Source of the DNA: Symbiodinium natans
Lineage: Eukaryota; Sar; Dinophyceae; Suessiales; Symbiodiniaceae
Direction: 5' to 3'
Assembly (NCBI GenBank): GCA_905221605.1
Contig: CAJNDS010000033.1
Location: 74,580-138,579 of the forward strand
Length of the DNA: 64,000 nt
The translations under genes were made by a program, and so were the position numbers. Shown piece by piece: positions 35,834 through 46,022 of this stretch; the first letter of the stretch is position 1, and the number at the start of each line of letters is the position of its first letter. Under the pieces are notes generated by a model that did not search any database, had not been told where the DNA came from, and saw only the letters and a program-made list of their open reading frames with translations.

Positions 35834-36200
35834 CGGTGCAACCCTATGGTTTGCCCGCGCTTGTTTTTGGAAGGTACATAAAACATGCGCAGGCGCAGCG
35901 TTTCTGGCCTTTGCCGGCCTTTCAACAGTGTTCTTTTTTTCGTTTTTTTTCTTCATAAACGACGACCCTCTGCGGGTTTCCCTGCGTTCCGGGCTTCGCA
36001 GAACCCTATGGTTTGCCCGCGCGCGCGTCTTACGGTTTGGGGCTTGGAGTGTTTCAGGCACGAGTCCAGCACGAGGGCTTCGGTGTTTTGTCGTCCTGGG
36101 CTTCAAGGAAATAACACTGCTTTCGGGCGTGGGTTCAGGGTTGAGGCGTAAGACAGTTTACGGTTTGCCCGCGTCTTCTGCTTGTGGGCAACGAACAGCC
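35834..36200. repeat. Spacer with repeated TATGGTTTGCCCGCGC word
   Basis: CCCTATGGTTTGCCCGCGC occurs at about 35844 and 36002, and a variant ACGGTTTGCCCGCG at about 36159. No supported gene. Confidence 0.6.
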
Positions 36201-36620
36201 AAAGCCTAAACCTTAAACTCCAGAAGTTCTTGGTCCTATTTCATAGCTCAGGATTTCGCAGACGACTCGTCTTGTGGCCACTGCACTACTGACGCAGTCC
36301 CGTGCTTGTTGGGTCGCGCGGCCACAGGTCCGCGGTCTGCAGAGGCGGACACGGCCCTGGCATACGGGAAGCGGGGCGCAGACGCTGGCCACCTGCTTCG
36401 GAGGCAGAAAGAAAGCCTCCTCAGCGAGCTGCCCAGCGTCTGCGCCCCGCTTCCCGTATGCCAGGGCCGTGTCCGTCTCTGCAGACCGCGGACCTGTGGC
36501 CGCGCGACCCAACAAGCACAGGACTGCGTCAGTAGTGTAGTGGCCACAAGACGAGTCGTCTGCGAAATCCTGAGCTATTAAATAGGACCAAGAACTTCTC
36601 GAGTTTAAGGTTTAGGCTTT
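36201..36620. repeat. Near-perfect 188-bp inverted repeat with 44-bp loop
   Basis: The left arm 36201-36388 and right arm 36433-36620 pair without gaps and I count five mismatches in 188. Complementarity continues a few bases outward with a one-base gap. Both strands therefore give the same translated frames, which are artefacts of symmetry. The structure could be a foldback element or a long hairpin RNA locus; the arms are too similar to be old. Confidence 0.9.
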
Positions 36621-36735
36621 GGGCTGTTGGGTGCCACATGGTTCATGCTGACATGCTGCGGCAAGAGCTGATTCACGCATGCTTGTCCAAACCCATGCTT
36701 GACCACTGTGTGTGGGCAAACCACCCGGTTGGGGC

Positions 36736-36743
36736 GTAGTAGC

Positions 36744-36834
<91 letters not shown>

Positions 36835-36920
36835 CTAGTAGTAGTACTAGTAGTACTAGTAGTACTAGTAGTAGTATCAGTAGTAGGAACGAGTAGGAGT
36901 ATGAGTAGTCGTGGTGGTGG
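36736..36920. repeat. TAG microsatellite
   Basis: (GTA)n on the plus strand, then AGTACTAGT variants and a GTGGTGGTGG tail. Confidence 0.95.
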
Positions 36921-38010
36921 TGGTATAGTAGTTGCGGTTGCAGTATAGTTGTTGTACAAATAGTGCGCACCTCGCCTCGTGCGTGGCTTGTACAACTCAC
37001 ATCGTCTCGACTGCTGACTGCTGCCGAATCTCGCAAGTCTGGGCAGTAGAACGTAAGCTCAGAGCACTCACGAGCCATCGAAGCATAGCAACCGCTGTTA
37101 ACGTTCTTGTGCTCTTGCTTATCCGTCCCGGACTGCTTGTGCAACCGACAGGCAAAATGAGCTGCGAGTTCCAAGGCTTGTTGTTCAGCCTGTGCGTTGG
37201 CGTTTCCCCGGGTCTACTGGACCTTCTAGTTGGGACGCACGGATGCGTCAGTCCGCTTTAGCACTGGGATCAAAAACGGCGGAGCTTCAAAATCCTGCTA
37301 CGGCAGCGGCGCCGAAATCCATAGCGATGTTGCTTCGAAGCCTGCTGCTGAACTGACGGCTTAAGCATTCACAAGCAAGTCGCACCAAACGAAGAGTCTA
37401 GGGTGATGGGCTTCCGATATGCATGGATTCCCTAGTCCCTGTCTTAAAACCATCGAACTTACACCATTGCCCTAATGGGGCCAGTGTGCACAAAACTTTT
37501 TTCAAACCTTAAAGTCGAGGCCCGAAACCCTGGTACTTAAGCCCTCAGCCCAAACCCTGCCAAGGTATTGGCAGAGAGGGGATCGAGGAGGGCGACTCAA
37601 GTGGCTCAAGCTACTGGCCCATCCTCGAGTGCCTCGGCGCAATGTTCGGTTTCGTGCGACCAAGATTGTTTAACTACGCTAAGCCCCGTGGAGTGACTCA
37701 GTGACAGATAAGTCACCTACTTGTAGTTGCAGCAGCAGAAAGAAGACGTAGCGACGTCGTCGCACTAGCAGTAAAGGTACAACTACTGCACTACTGTGGA
37801 TGGAGGAAATCTTGCACCGCTTTCAGGATACCGTAGTAGCTACACCCCGCGCCCCCCTCTCAACATTATCGAAAAGTGGGTTGAGCACATTTGGTCCACT
37901 GACAAAAATCTTGCACTGCCTCCAGGATGCCAGTGTTCAATGTTAAGAAAGGGGGCGCGGGTGGCGACCTTGGGGTCGGCCTAGATGAGAGTTAGTAGCT
38001 CCTCCATCCA
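36921..38010. other. No supported gene; small inverted and direct repeats
   Basis: Frames are short. AAATCTTGCACYGC...CCAGGAT(A/G)CC occurs twice, at about 37807 and 37909, and the words CACCCCGCGCCCCCC (37842) and GGGGGCGCGGGTGG (37953) form an inverted pair of about 25 bp. Confidence 0.5.
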
Positions 38011-38760
38011 CCGACTTGAATGAGGATGAGAGCTGACGCCACTGTGGACCCACTGAAGTGAGTCGCACCTTACTGTTGGCAGCTAGAAGTCGCTTTCGAT
38101 ATGCGCATGTCACGCTTGCAGAGGGGCCACGCAAATCGGTTTGTGCATGTCATGCTTGCGGAGGCCATGCAAATCTTCTCTTGGTCGTTCCGTGTGTGTT
38201 GCGTGATCCACAAAGGGAATCCGGCTCAAAGCCCTCAAAGTACATGTCAGGCTTCTGGTAGCGTTGACTGCGGTTTCACAGTCAACGTTCAGTCAATGTT
38301 ACAGTCAACGTTACAGTCAACGCTGCCGAAATGCTGGCAGGGCCAGCATTTCCGTGGTTTCAAAGATTTAAGCAAAAACTCAAGCTTTGTCTCGTTTATG
38401 GTGAAAACATGGATTCGCTGGCCCTGCCAGCATTTCGGCAACGTTGACTGTAACGTTGACTGTAATGTTGACTGTAGTAGCGTTGACTGTAACGTTGACT
38501 GAACGTTGACTGTGAAACACGACACGTACTTTTGAGGGCTTTGAGTCGAATTCCGTTTGTGGATCAATCGACACACATGGAACGACAGAGAAGATTTGCA
38601 TGGCCTCCGCAAGCATGACATGCACAAACCGATTTGCGTGGCCCTTCTGCAAGCGTGACATGCGCAAATCGAAAGCGACTTCTAGCTGCCAACAGCAAGG
38701 TGCGACTCACTTCAGTGGGTCCTTGTGTCAGCTCTCAAGAAACCTTCTCATTTGAGTCGG
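38011..38760. repeat. 750-bp inverted repeat (foldback) with internal AACGTTGACTGT tandem words
   Basis: The left arm (38011-38347) and right arm (about 38417-38760) are inverted copies with a few indels around a loop of about 69 bp. The best section is 38046-38347 against 38417-38722. Inner ends carry CTGGCAGGGCCAGC, and each arm includes 12-13 bp AACGTTGACTGTA repeats. Frames on either strand encode the same peptides by symmetry and I do not call them genes. It could be a foldback transposon or hairpin RNA source. Confidence 0.85.
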
Positions 38761-38860
38761 TCCCCAGCATGGGCTGTAGCTGGGGATTCAGAGTGCTTCT
38801 AGTGGCCAGTATGCCACTAGAAGTACTTGGAAGCCCCAGCTACAGCCCATGCTGGGGACC
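38759..38860. repeat. 102-bp hairpin with 48-bp arms and 6-base loop
   Basis: Outer 27 bases pair perfectly (GGTCCCCAGCATGGGCTGTA and on), an inner 10-bp section pairs at about six positions, then CTTCTAGTGGC pairs with GCCACTAGAAG. It abuts the right end of the 750-bp inverted repeat. The shape resembles a small-RNA precursor, but nothing in the sequence shows transcription. Confidence 0.9.
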
Positions 38861-38869
38861 GTAGGACGG

Positions 38870-39910
38870 GTCTTAAATATTACTTCTGCTCTACGGCTTA
38901 CTACTGCTGTTGCTATATATTGCTGCGGCAAGGCCTACCAAGACCCAGAACTTGGATTTTGGGTCGCCCCCAAAGTCCTTATGCGCCCAACATTAATAGT
39001 ATCATATGGGCTTTTTACTGTTCACCAAAGGTTGGGTTTCAAGGGTGTGTTCACTGTCTTCGTCTCCAAGTCTAGGGTCTTTTACCTCGGTTTCTCCCTG
39101 TCACACCTTGAGACCCTGTTAACTTTAGAACCAGGTGATACAGGTGAATTAACTCCTAAAGACAGAGGTTAATATAGTACCAGCATGAAGTGAGTGAGCG
39201 CGCGAGTGAACGTACGGACGAAACCAACCGCAGAAACTGGACCGTGTCTTTGTTGGGCTTGGAATCATTCCTTGGGGCGTGTGCATTAAAAGCGCAATAA
39301 AGGTAAGTTAACCGCACGCTTTATTTTGCGCTTATAATGCACACACGTTCACTGCGTTCACACCGCATAAATTAACTTATAGTATTGGGGCTTTTCGTGC
39401 GTGAACTTACAAAAGCCCTAATATTGTAACATAATTTGTGGGGCGTTCATTCGGTTCTTCGGCTGCCCCAAAAGCTAAACCGTTTTCGGGTTAGGGTTCA
39501 GGGATTTTGGTTGGGAGGTCTAGGGGTCTAGGGTTTCAGTGCTTCAAGAGTCTCCAAGCCGTTCGCCCTGGACGTCATGGCTTCCCACACAGGTTGGGTC
39601 GTTACAACATCCCAGTGCTGCTTGGCCCGCTTGGTGTGATCAGAGGAGGTTCAGGAGTTCAGGATGAGGATTTTGAAGTTTATTTGGTTTTTCCCACAGA
39701 ACCTTAAACCCGGTTCATTTTTTTTCGGGGAAGGCTTTGCCACGTACTCCTAAGCCCTACACCCTTTGCCTTTCAACATGGGGTTTTGGCCGCTGAGGGT
39801 GGTGCACCCGAAAGCCCCAAGCCCACCGACAAGGCTTAGGCTTGAGCGACTTGAGCTCAGCCCCAGCATCCTGCCATTCTGAATGCAGCGTTACATGTGA
39901 ACAGCGCTAG
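38870..39910. other. No supported gene
   Basis: CTGTCACACCTTGAGACCC at 39097 matches the 29-kb words. 39180-39480 shares spacer words with 29580-30370. TTAGGGTTCAGGG and similar telomere-like words occur at about 39490. Confidence 0.45.
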
Positions 39911-39915
39911 TGCAG

Positions 39916-40085
39916 TAATGGGTAGTAGCCGTAGCCGTAGACGTGGTAGTAGCTGTAGCAGTGCAAAGGTCGTCGTCGTCATCGTCGTCGTCATCGCAGT
40001 GTCGTAGTAATAGCATAAGTAGAGGCAGCGGCAGGAGCAGCAGTACTGGCAGCAGCGGTACTGTACTAGCAGCAGGTGTAGTTTT
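39916..40085. repeat. Degenerate trinucleotide microsatellite
   Basis: GTAGCCGTAG, TCGTCGTCATCG and GGCAGCAG words run on the plus strand. The frame at 39943-40224 is only this. Confidence 0.8.
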
Positions 40086-40401
40086 TTGTAGTAGAAGTGC
40101 GTTCCGAGGAGCCAGGACTGGTGGTCAGCCAATGATGTTTTTGCAAGCATCCTCGTGCTGCCGTTGGGACACGCGACTCTCGCGCAGATGGAGGGGTGTA
40201 GGCTTACAGCGTTGCAGGGTTTGAGAGCCCTTGGGACGTTCAGCGGTGTCAGGCTCAAGGGTTTGAGGTTTAGGGGGTTACGAGGGTGTGTTTAGGATTT
40301 AGGGGCTCAAAACCTGTTGGTTACCGCCCGCCTTGCTCAGCAGTCTCGTCATTTGATTCCATGATCAATTTCAATCACTCTACGCACGATTCATTTTTTC
40401 C

Positions 40402-40436
40402 CCACCGGACAAGTGGGGTTGTTAGATTTTAAGGAC
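40402..40436. other. Short hairpin with GTTGTTAGAT tail, copy 1
   Basis: CCCCAC-CGGACAA-GTGGGG is followed by TTGTTAGATTTTAA. The same plan recurs at 43113-43150 with a CTTCGGT loop. A stem ending in T-rich sequence resembles a terminator-like signal, but in a eukaryote that reading is weak. Confidence 0.5.
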
Positions 40437-40529
40437 AAAACGGCGAAGCACATTATGTGCGCGACTCTCAGGACAGAAGGCAGTACAGCATTAAGGACCA
40501 CGGGCAGACAGCAAGGAGTACGAGATTCA

Positions 40530-41056
40530 GGACACTAAGCAGGCCAGGGAGGCTCAGGCGGGCAGCTGTACCGGAAATGGGGCCACATGCAATAAGCAGG
40601 CCGAGGGGGCTCAGGCGGGCAACTGTGCCGGAATGTGGCCAAACGCAATAAGCAGGCAGGAGGCTCAGGCGGGCAACTGTACCCGACTAAATCAGGCAAC
40701 TGTACCGGATGCAATAAGCAGGCCAAGGCTGGCCGAGGAGGTTCAGACGTGGCCAGACGCAAAAGCATGCCACGGAGGCTCAGGCGGACAACTGTACCGG
40801 AGTGTGGCCAGACGTAATAAGCAGGCCAAGGAGGCTCAGGCGGGCAGCTGTACCGGACGCAAGAAGCAGGCCAAAGAGGCCCAGGCGGGCAACTGTACCG
40901 GAAGCAATAATCAGGCCAAGGAGGTGCAGGCGGGCAACTGTACCGGAATGTGGCCACATGCAAAAAGCAGGCCGAGGGGCCCAGGCCGGCAATTGTACCG
41001 GAATGTGGTCAGACGCAATAAGGAGGCCAAGGAGGCTCAGGCAACTATACCGGAGC
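40530..41056. repeat. Tandem repeat of about 45-60 bp
   Basis: Units contain AAGCAGGCCAAGGAGGC, TCAGGCGGGCAACTGTACC and GGAATGTGGCCAGACGC. Some units are shortened by lack of the GTGGCC part. On the plus strand one frame (40633-41409) stays open and reads NKQAKEAQAGNCTG repeats, but no start or flank supports a protein. Confidence 0.85.
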
Positions 41057-41405
41057 TGACTGGGGGTCGCGCAGCAAGGTGGCAGAGGTTTCATAAGTTA
41101 GGTTTAGAGCTCAGGGTGACAAACCCCTGTTTCCGAAAGAGACGTAAGTTTAAAGTTTCAGGCATTTATCGTAGAGAGGTGCTCGGATTCAAGGGTCAGG
41201 GTGGGGATGCTCGAAGTGGTAATTTTGAGCCAAACGCTTTCGTCCGTATGCCCTTTGCGCTTCGATATTGCGTGTCATCCTCACAGGATTCTCGCGCTAA
41301 TCTTCTCAGTCGAATGGTTCCTGCCTTCCAAACGCACAGAGAGATCCTGGAACACTCCTCCTCAGGAGGCATTCGCTGGCAAACGAATTCCCAAGGCCGC
41401 TCTCG

Positions 41406-43050
41406 CTAGCTCGAGGGCTTGCCTTCCCAGGACCTATACCTGAGAACTATCACGTGTTCGGTGCGCTGGTCTCTCAAAGCAGCTGCCCGCGCGCCAAAAT
41501 GGCGGCTTCGCCACGTTGTAACACTGTGCATGATGTTTGCGATGCAACCAGCGTTATCCGAGAGGAGTTCTACTGCCAGAGTCCCCTCAATCAAACACTT
41601 TACGAGATTGAGGATGGCCATGGCATGTGTGCATCCAAGTCCTGCCGCCTGTATCTCCGTTTCAAAAGCTGACTGCGATGCAAGAGATTGTCTGGTAGTG
41701 CTCCACTGGACAAGGTAATATGGCCACTACTCCGCTTCTGCTCTTGTCTCCGCCAGGTGCGAAACTTGCATCTGCACTCACACTCAGCTCGAAGATCCTC
41801 GGAGTTTGACCTGCGCTCCTGCCCAGCACGACCTTGTGCTCAACAGTTGCTGCCAAATATCGCCAAACTTGATGGCTCCACTCAACCACCTTTCGTGGAT
41901 GCGTTACCAGCAAAGATCCCAGTACACCAACCACTGCCGCGATGTCCGGCCCACAGAAGGCCACCGATGTCCTGCTGCCCCTTGCGAAGCAGACATCGCT
42001 ACTCATCACAATCCCTGTCCGCAAACTCTGGCTCCATTCCCTCCTGGATGTTCGGCAGTGATTGACTTCCACGTAAATCGCCAAAGCCACGCTCTTACAA
42101 GCAACTTTTGATATATGGCATCTGATGGCATTCCAGATCTCCTGCGTTATTGAAACCAATTCGCATACCCAAGAATCCCAACTCATGTTGAGCATTATGG
42201 GACTGCCCTGCCTCATCCATTTCAGACTTGTCGGCAGGATTTACCAAGATTCCTTGATCCTTGACATTCCAGATTGTTGAAATCTTGGCTCGGATTGCGG
42301 AAAGATTTCTCAAAGCAGCTGCCAACAGGATATCATCGACGTAGAAACAACGCATATCCAACAATTCCACCCTTCCTTCAAACCAGAGCATCTGCAGATG
42401 AAAAACAGCCGTCTTGCCACTCGAAAGTTTCAACTCCGCGGATTGTATCATTCCTGGTTTTCGTCCAACAGGAGAAACCCGGAGTCCAGGGCTCTTCTGA
42501 GCACCACTCTGTTTGTCAGCATACCCCAGCCTCTTCAATAGACCAGGTGCCACAATTGTGGGCTCCGTCTCAAGAAGCTCTGCGTAAAGAAACGCAGCGT
42601 TCACATCAAGTACCGAAAGACTGAAGCAATAGATCATCGTCAGTGCCAATACACGCCTTGTGAAGAATCCGTCTGGAACTTCCTCACGGTTTCTCAAATC
42701 CTTCTGAGCTCCAGGCTGCATGTTGCCACAGACTACAACTCGCGCCGTATGCTTATAAGGGTTTTCAGGGTTAGGGCATTCAGGATTAGGTTTCTTGACT
42801 AAAACTAATTTCGCAGGAAGAGGTCTGGCCAGTTTCGGATCCTTGGCTTTGCGGGGTCATACTCCTCCTGCATGATCCTGTGGAAGACTTCCACACCCTC
42901 CAAATTAGATAGCTCTCCCTGAATGCCCTCCATCCATCTGGATCGCTCAGGCTCTTCTGCATGTTCAATCGGTTTCCAAGTTGTCGGCAACAGCTTCCAT
43001 TCGATGCATCTCGGGTTCAGCCTCTGGCTCCGGCAGTAACGTCGAGCCAC
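41406..43050 (-). pseudogene. Ty1/copia-type pol remnant (reverse transcriptase and RNase H), frameshifted
   Basis: Reading 43050 to 41406 on the minus strand, four frames give successive copia pol parts. First is the RT N-terminus with W-x-E-G-I-Q-G-E-L-S-N-L-E-G-V (about 43050-42830). Next is the RT palm with VLDVNAAFLYAEL (Asp codon at 42607) and CFYVDDILLAA (Asp codon at 42337), then FLGMRI (42721-42095). Then VWRYLAATVEHK and SADASFAPGGDKSRSG, the start of RNase H (42216-41662). Last is SDNAGCIA...WRSRHFGARAAALRD (41621-41406). At least two frame changes and a shortened palm make it non-functional. No integrase, gag or LTR is seen upstream; the right end falls into unrelated sequence. 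Confidence 0.85.
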
Positions 43051-43112
43051 ATGCTCAGCGACCGCTGCAGCAACTTCCGCAGGAACGCCTTCACGAGCAC
43101 CCTTTCAGCCTT

Positions 43113-43150
43113 TTTCCCCACCTTCGGTGTGGGGTTGTTAGATGTTAAAT
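43113..43150. other. Short hairpin with GTTGTTAGAT tail, copy 2
   Basis: CCCCACCTTCGGTGTGGGG followed by TTGTTAGATGTTAAA matches the plan of 40402-40436 and sits just outside the right end of the copia remnant. Confidence 0.5.
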
Positions 43151-43189
43151 TCAACTCTTCTCCTCGCCCGGAACTCTTTTTCTCGCCCG

Positions 43190-43262
43190 GTCTACTCCTA
43201 GACACTCCAGGGCCCAACCCCAGAGAGCCCTGGAGTGCCCAACCCCAGAGACTCCCTGAAGG
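43190..43262. repeat. Short tandem ACTCCAGGGC...CCCAACCCCAGAGA word
   Basis: GCCCAACCCCAGAGA and the CCTGGAGTG/CACTCCAGGG pair recur within 70 bases. Confidence 0.6.
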
Positions 43263-43264
43263 TC

Positions 43265-44285
43265 TTGGGCTCAAGGAGAGGTTTGCGGAAATGAGCCCTT
43301 TGAGTGCTTCCAAAGGGACCAGTATGCTAAAGTGTGCACTGCTGTGTATCAGAAGTGTTGAATTTCCTTGTCACAATTTCTGCTATAGAGGGGTGGCAGT
43401 ATAGAAGCCTCCTTCACCAGACCTTTTAGGGTTTAGGGTTGCAACTTCCAAGCGCGGCCGAGGTTTACACGACAACAGTGGTGCAGAACAGCAGCTTGCC
43501 GATGTGATGGCCTTCCGCGCGGGATCGCTTTCTGAGGGCATGGGTGCAGATTTTACGTGGCACCTACGTTGTGAATACCTAACAAGCCGAGGGCTCAAAG
43601 CACTGCGAATGGGGTATTTTACAAGAAGCAAGAAGGATGTATGGCAAAGCTTCAGAGAGTATGTATCATAGAGCATAGTATAGACCGGTACCAAACATGT
43701 TGTTGTCGGAGCAGAGTTTGCAATTGTTAGGAGACCTTCCGGCCCCAATGCCAGTTTTTCTTTCCATTGGATTTTTGGACTTAGGGCATAGTGCAGGTGA
43801 GTGCCCCAGCGCAGCAGAAATAGAGCATTAGCTGGAGTTCTGGCTCTTGAAATCTTGATCACAGAATGCAGGGACAATCACAAAACCACCCTAAACTGCA
43901 AACCCTAAGCCTGGGGCATCGTTTCGTTGGGAAGAAGAGGTAGACATCCCAGGTGTCCCGAGTTTGTGCAGCTTGACTTGTTCGGGTTCAGAGTTTAGGG
44001 CTTCAGTTCAGGGCTTTAGGGCAAGGTTGTAGTTTTAGGGTTGAGGGTCCCAAAGGCTTGGTTTTTGGGAAGGATACCTTGTTTGCGCGCGTTTTCAAGG
44101 AGGTTCAGTGGCTGCGCCGGAGTCGTTTTTTCGATGTAAACCCTGTGCTTGTCGATTTTGCATGCACGAAATCATGGGCGCCAGCGGCTTTTCCACAACT
44201 TTCCCACTTGTCACGCGTAGTGCCCCCGCAGGTAATGTGTAGTCTGCTTACTTTCTCTTCTTCTCGCGTTCTTCAAGCCAAGGAA
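43265..44285. other. No supported gene; telomere-like words
   Basis: TTTTAGGGTTTAGGGTTGC at 43426 and similar words near 43990-44045 occur in otherwise unremarkable sequence. Confidence 0.45.
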
Positions 44286-44289
44286 CCTT

Positions 44290-44508
44290 GGCACGACGAT
44301 TACGTTCGTGTTACCAGTACTTGCGAAGGGCCAGAGCACCCATGACCGCACGATGATTGCGTTCGTGCTCCCAGTGAGTGAGAACGGCCAAAGCATCAAA
44401 GCCCGCCCGCACGATGATTACGTTCGCGCTACCAGTGCGCGCGAATGGCCAGAGCATCCATGCCCGCACGATGATTACGTTCGTGTTGCCAGTGCGTGCG
44501 AAAGAGCG
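44290..44508. repeat. Tandem repeat of 57-61 bp, four units
   Basis: Units start near 44293, 44350, 44411 and 44468 with CACGATGATTACGTTCGTG and contain CCAGTGCGTGCGAATGGCC and AGAGCATCCATG. The frames across it are not supported as genes. Confidence 0.85.
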
Positions 44509-44509
44509 T

Positions 44510-45310
44510 TACAGGTTTAGGGCTTCTGCAAAAGTATAGGGAGTACAGGGAGTGGGTCAGGCGATCTTGCTCCAACCCATACGTGTGTGCCGGCCAACTC
44601 AAGGGAAGGCGACGTGAAAATCACACCCCCTTGGGCCTTGGGCCATCGTCACATGGATACACTCACCACGACATTGCTAAGCAATGATATATATGCGTGA
44701 GTGGACGTGCAAAAAGCATGACCAAGAAGTCAGGAAGCATAGACGCTTTTGACCATTTTGTAAAGATAAGAGACATCGTGCTTCGTGGTCGCGCAAAAGA
44801 GAAGCCACTTCGTTAGTCTCATGCCATGGATTACAGACGACGGAATGGACCTGCGCCTCAACGCGGGTTCAGGTTTTCGGGTTTACTGAAACCAGAGGCC
44901 GTTACCCGAACACAGATTGAAACGTGGGTGATCAAACGTACGGGTACATATCACATATCTTGTGAAAACACAGTAGGTGTTTTCCCACTTTTCTTGCTCA
45001 TGTTTCATGCTTGTTTCTACACAAACAACGGTCCACTGTCAATACCAATGTAAAATGAAAATTCGCTGTTTGCCAAAATGGCTTGAAAAAACCCACGACA
45101 ATCTACGCACTTTGAAACTTCGGTCGGTTATTCTAAGAAAGACCAGGCTTGGTTGTTGCTCTGACAAAAGACTCCATGCACCCTCGCGCGAACACGGGAT
45201 CGGTGCGGTTTTGGGAAGGACTTACCTGAACCTTCATCGAAAGCCCTCTAAACCTTAAGTGCGTTCACAGGCAACACCGGCTTCTTGAACTTCAACATGT
45301 ACATCATGCC
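44510..45310. other. No supported gene
   Basis: Short frames without domains. GCCAAAATGGCT at about 45076 shares 12 bases with the spliced leader complement but lacks the flanking bases. Confidence 0.4.
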
Positions 45311-45317
45311 AGAGGCC

Positions 45318-45911
<594 letters not shown>

Positions 45912-45989
45912 CGCGTGGCCTGGTTGGTGACGCCATGTTTTTGTGGGTGCGACAGTGCTATTTCTCGAGTTTTAAGCTAGTTTTACACG

Positions 45990-46020
45990 AACGGGGGGGG
46001 GGGGGGGGTTGGGGGGGGGG
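45990..46020. repeat. Poly-G tract
   Basis: Two G runs (about 18 and 11) are separated by TT. Length is uncertain in raw sequence. Confidence 0.8.
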
Positions 46021-46022
46021 CG

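Noticed and set aside
36248-36581. Mirrored 80-100 codon frames in the palindrome
   Set aside because: The same peptides appear on both strands because the DNA is an inverted repeat; they are not independent genes.
40633-41409. 258-codon plus-strand frame across the 45-60 bp tandem repeat
   Set aside because: Other frames on both strands are equally open across the repeat, and units of different length shift the frame. A repetitive protein cannot be excluded but is not supported.
43017-43313. 98-codon minus-strand frame as the upstream part of the copia pol protein
   Set aside because: It lacks integrase or RT-linker signatures and includes the short hairpin repeat; I end the remnant at 43050.
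45074-45087. GCCAAAATGGCT as another spliced-leader relict
   Set aside because: Only 12 bases match and the flanking CTTGA and ACGG parts are absent; such a palindrome-like word can occur by chance.
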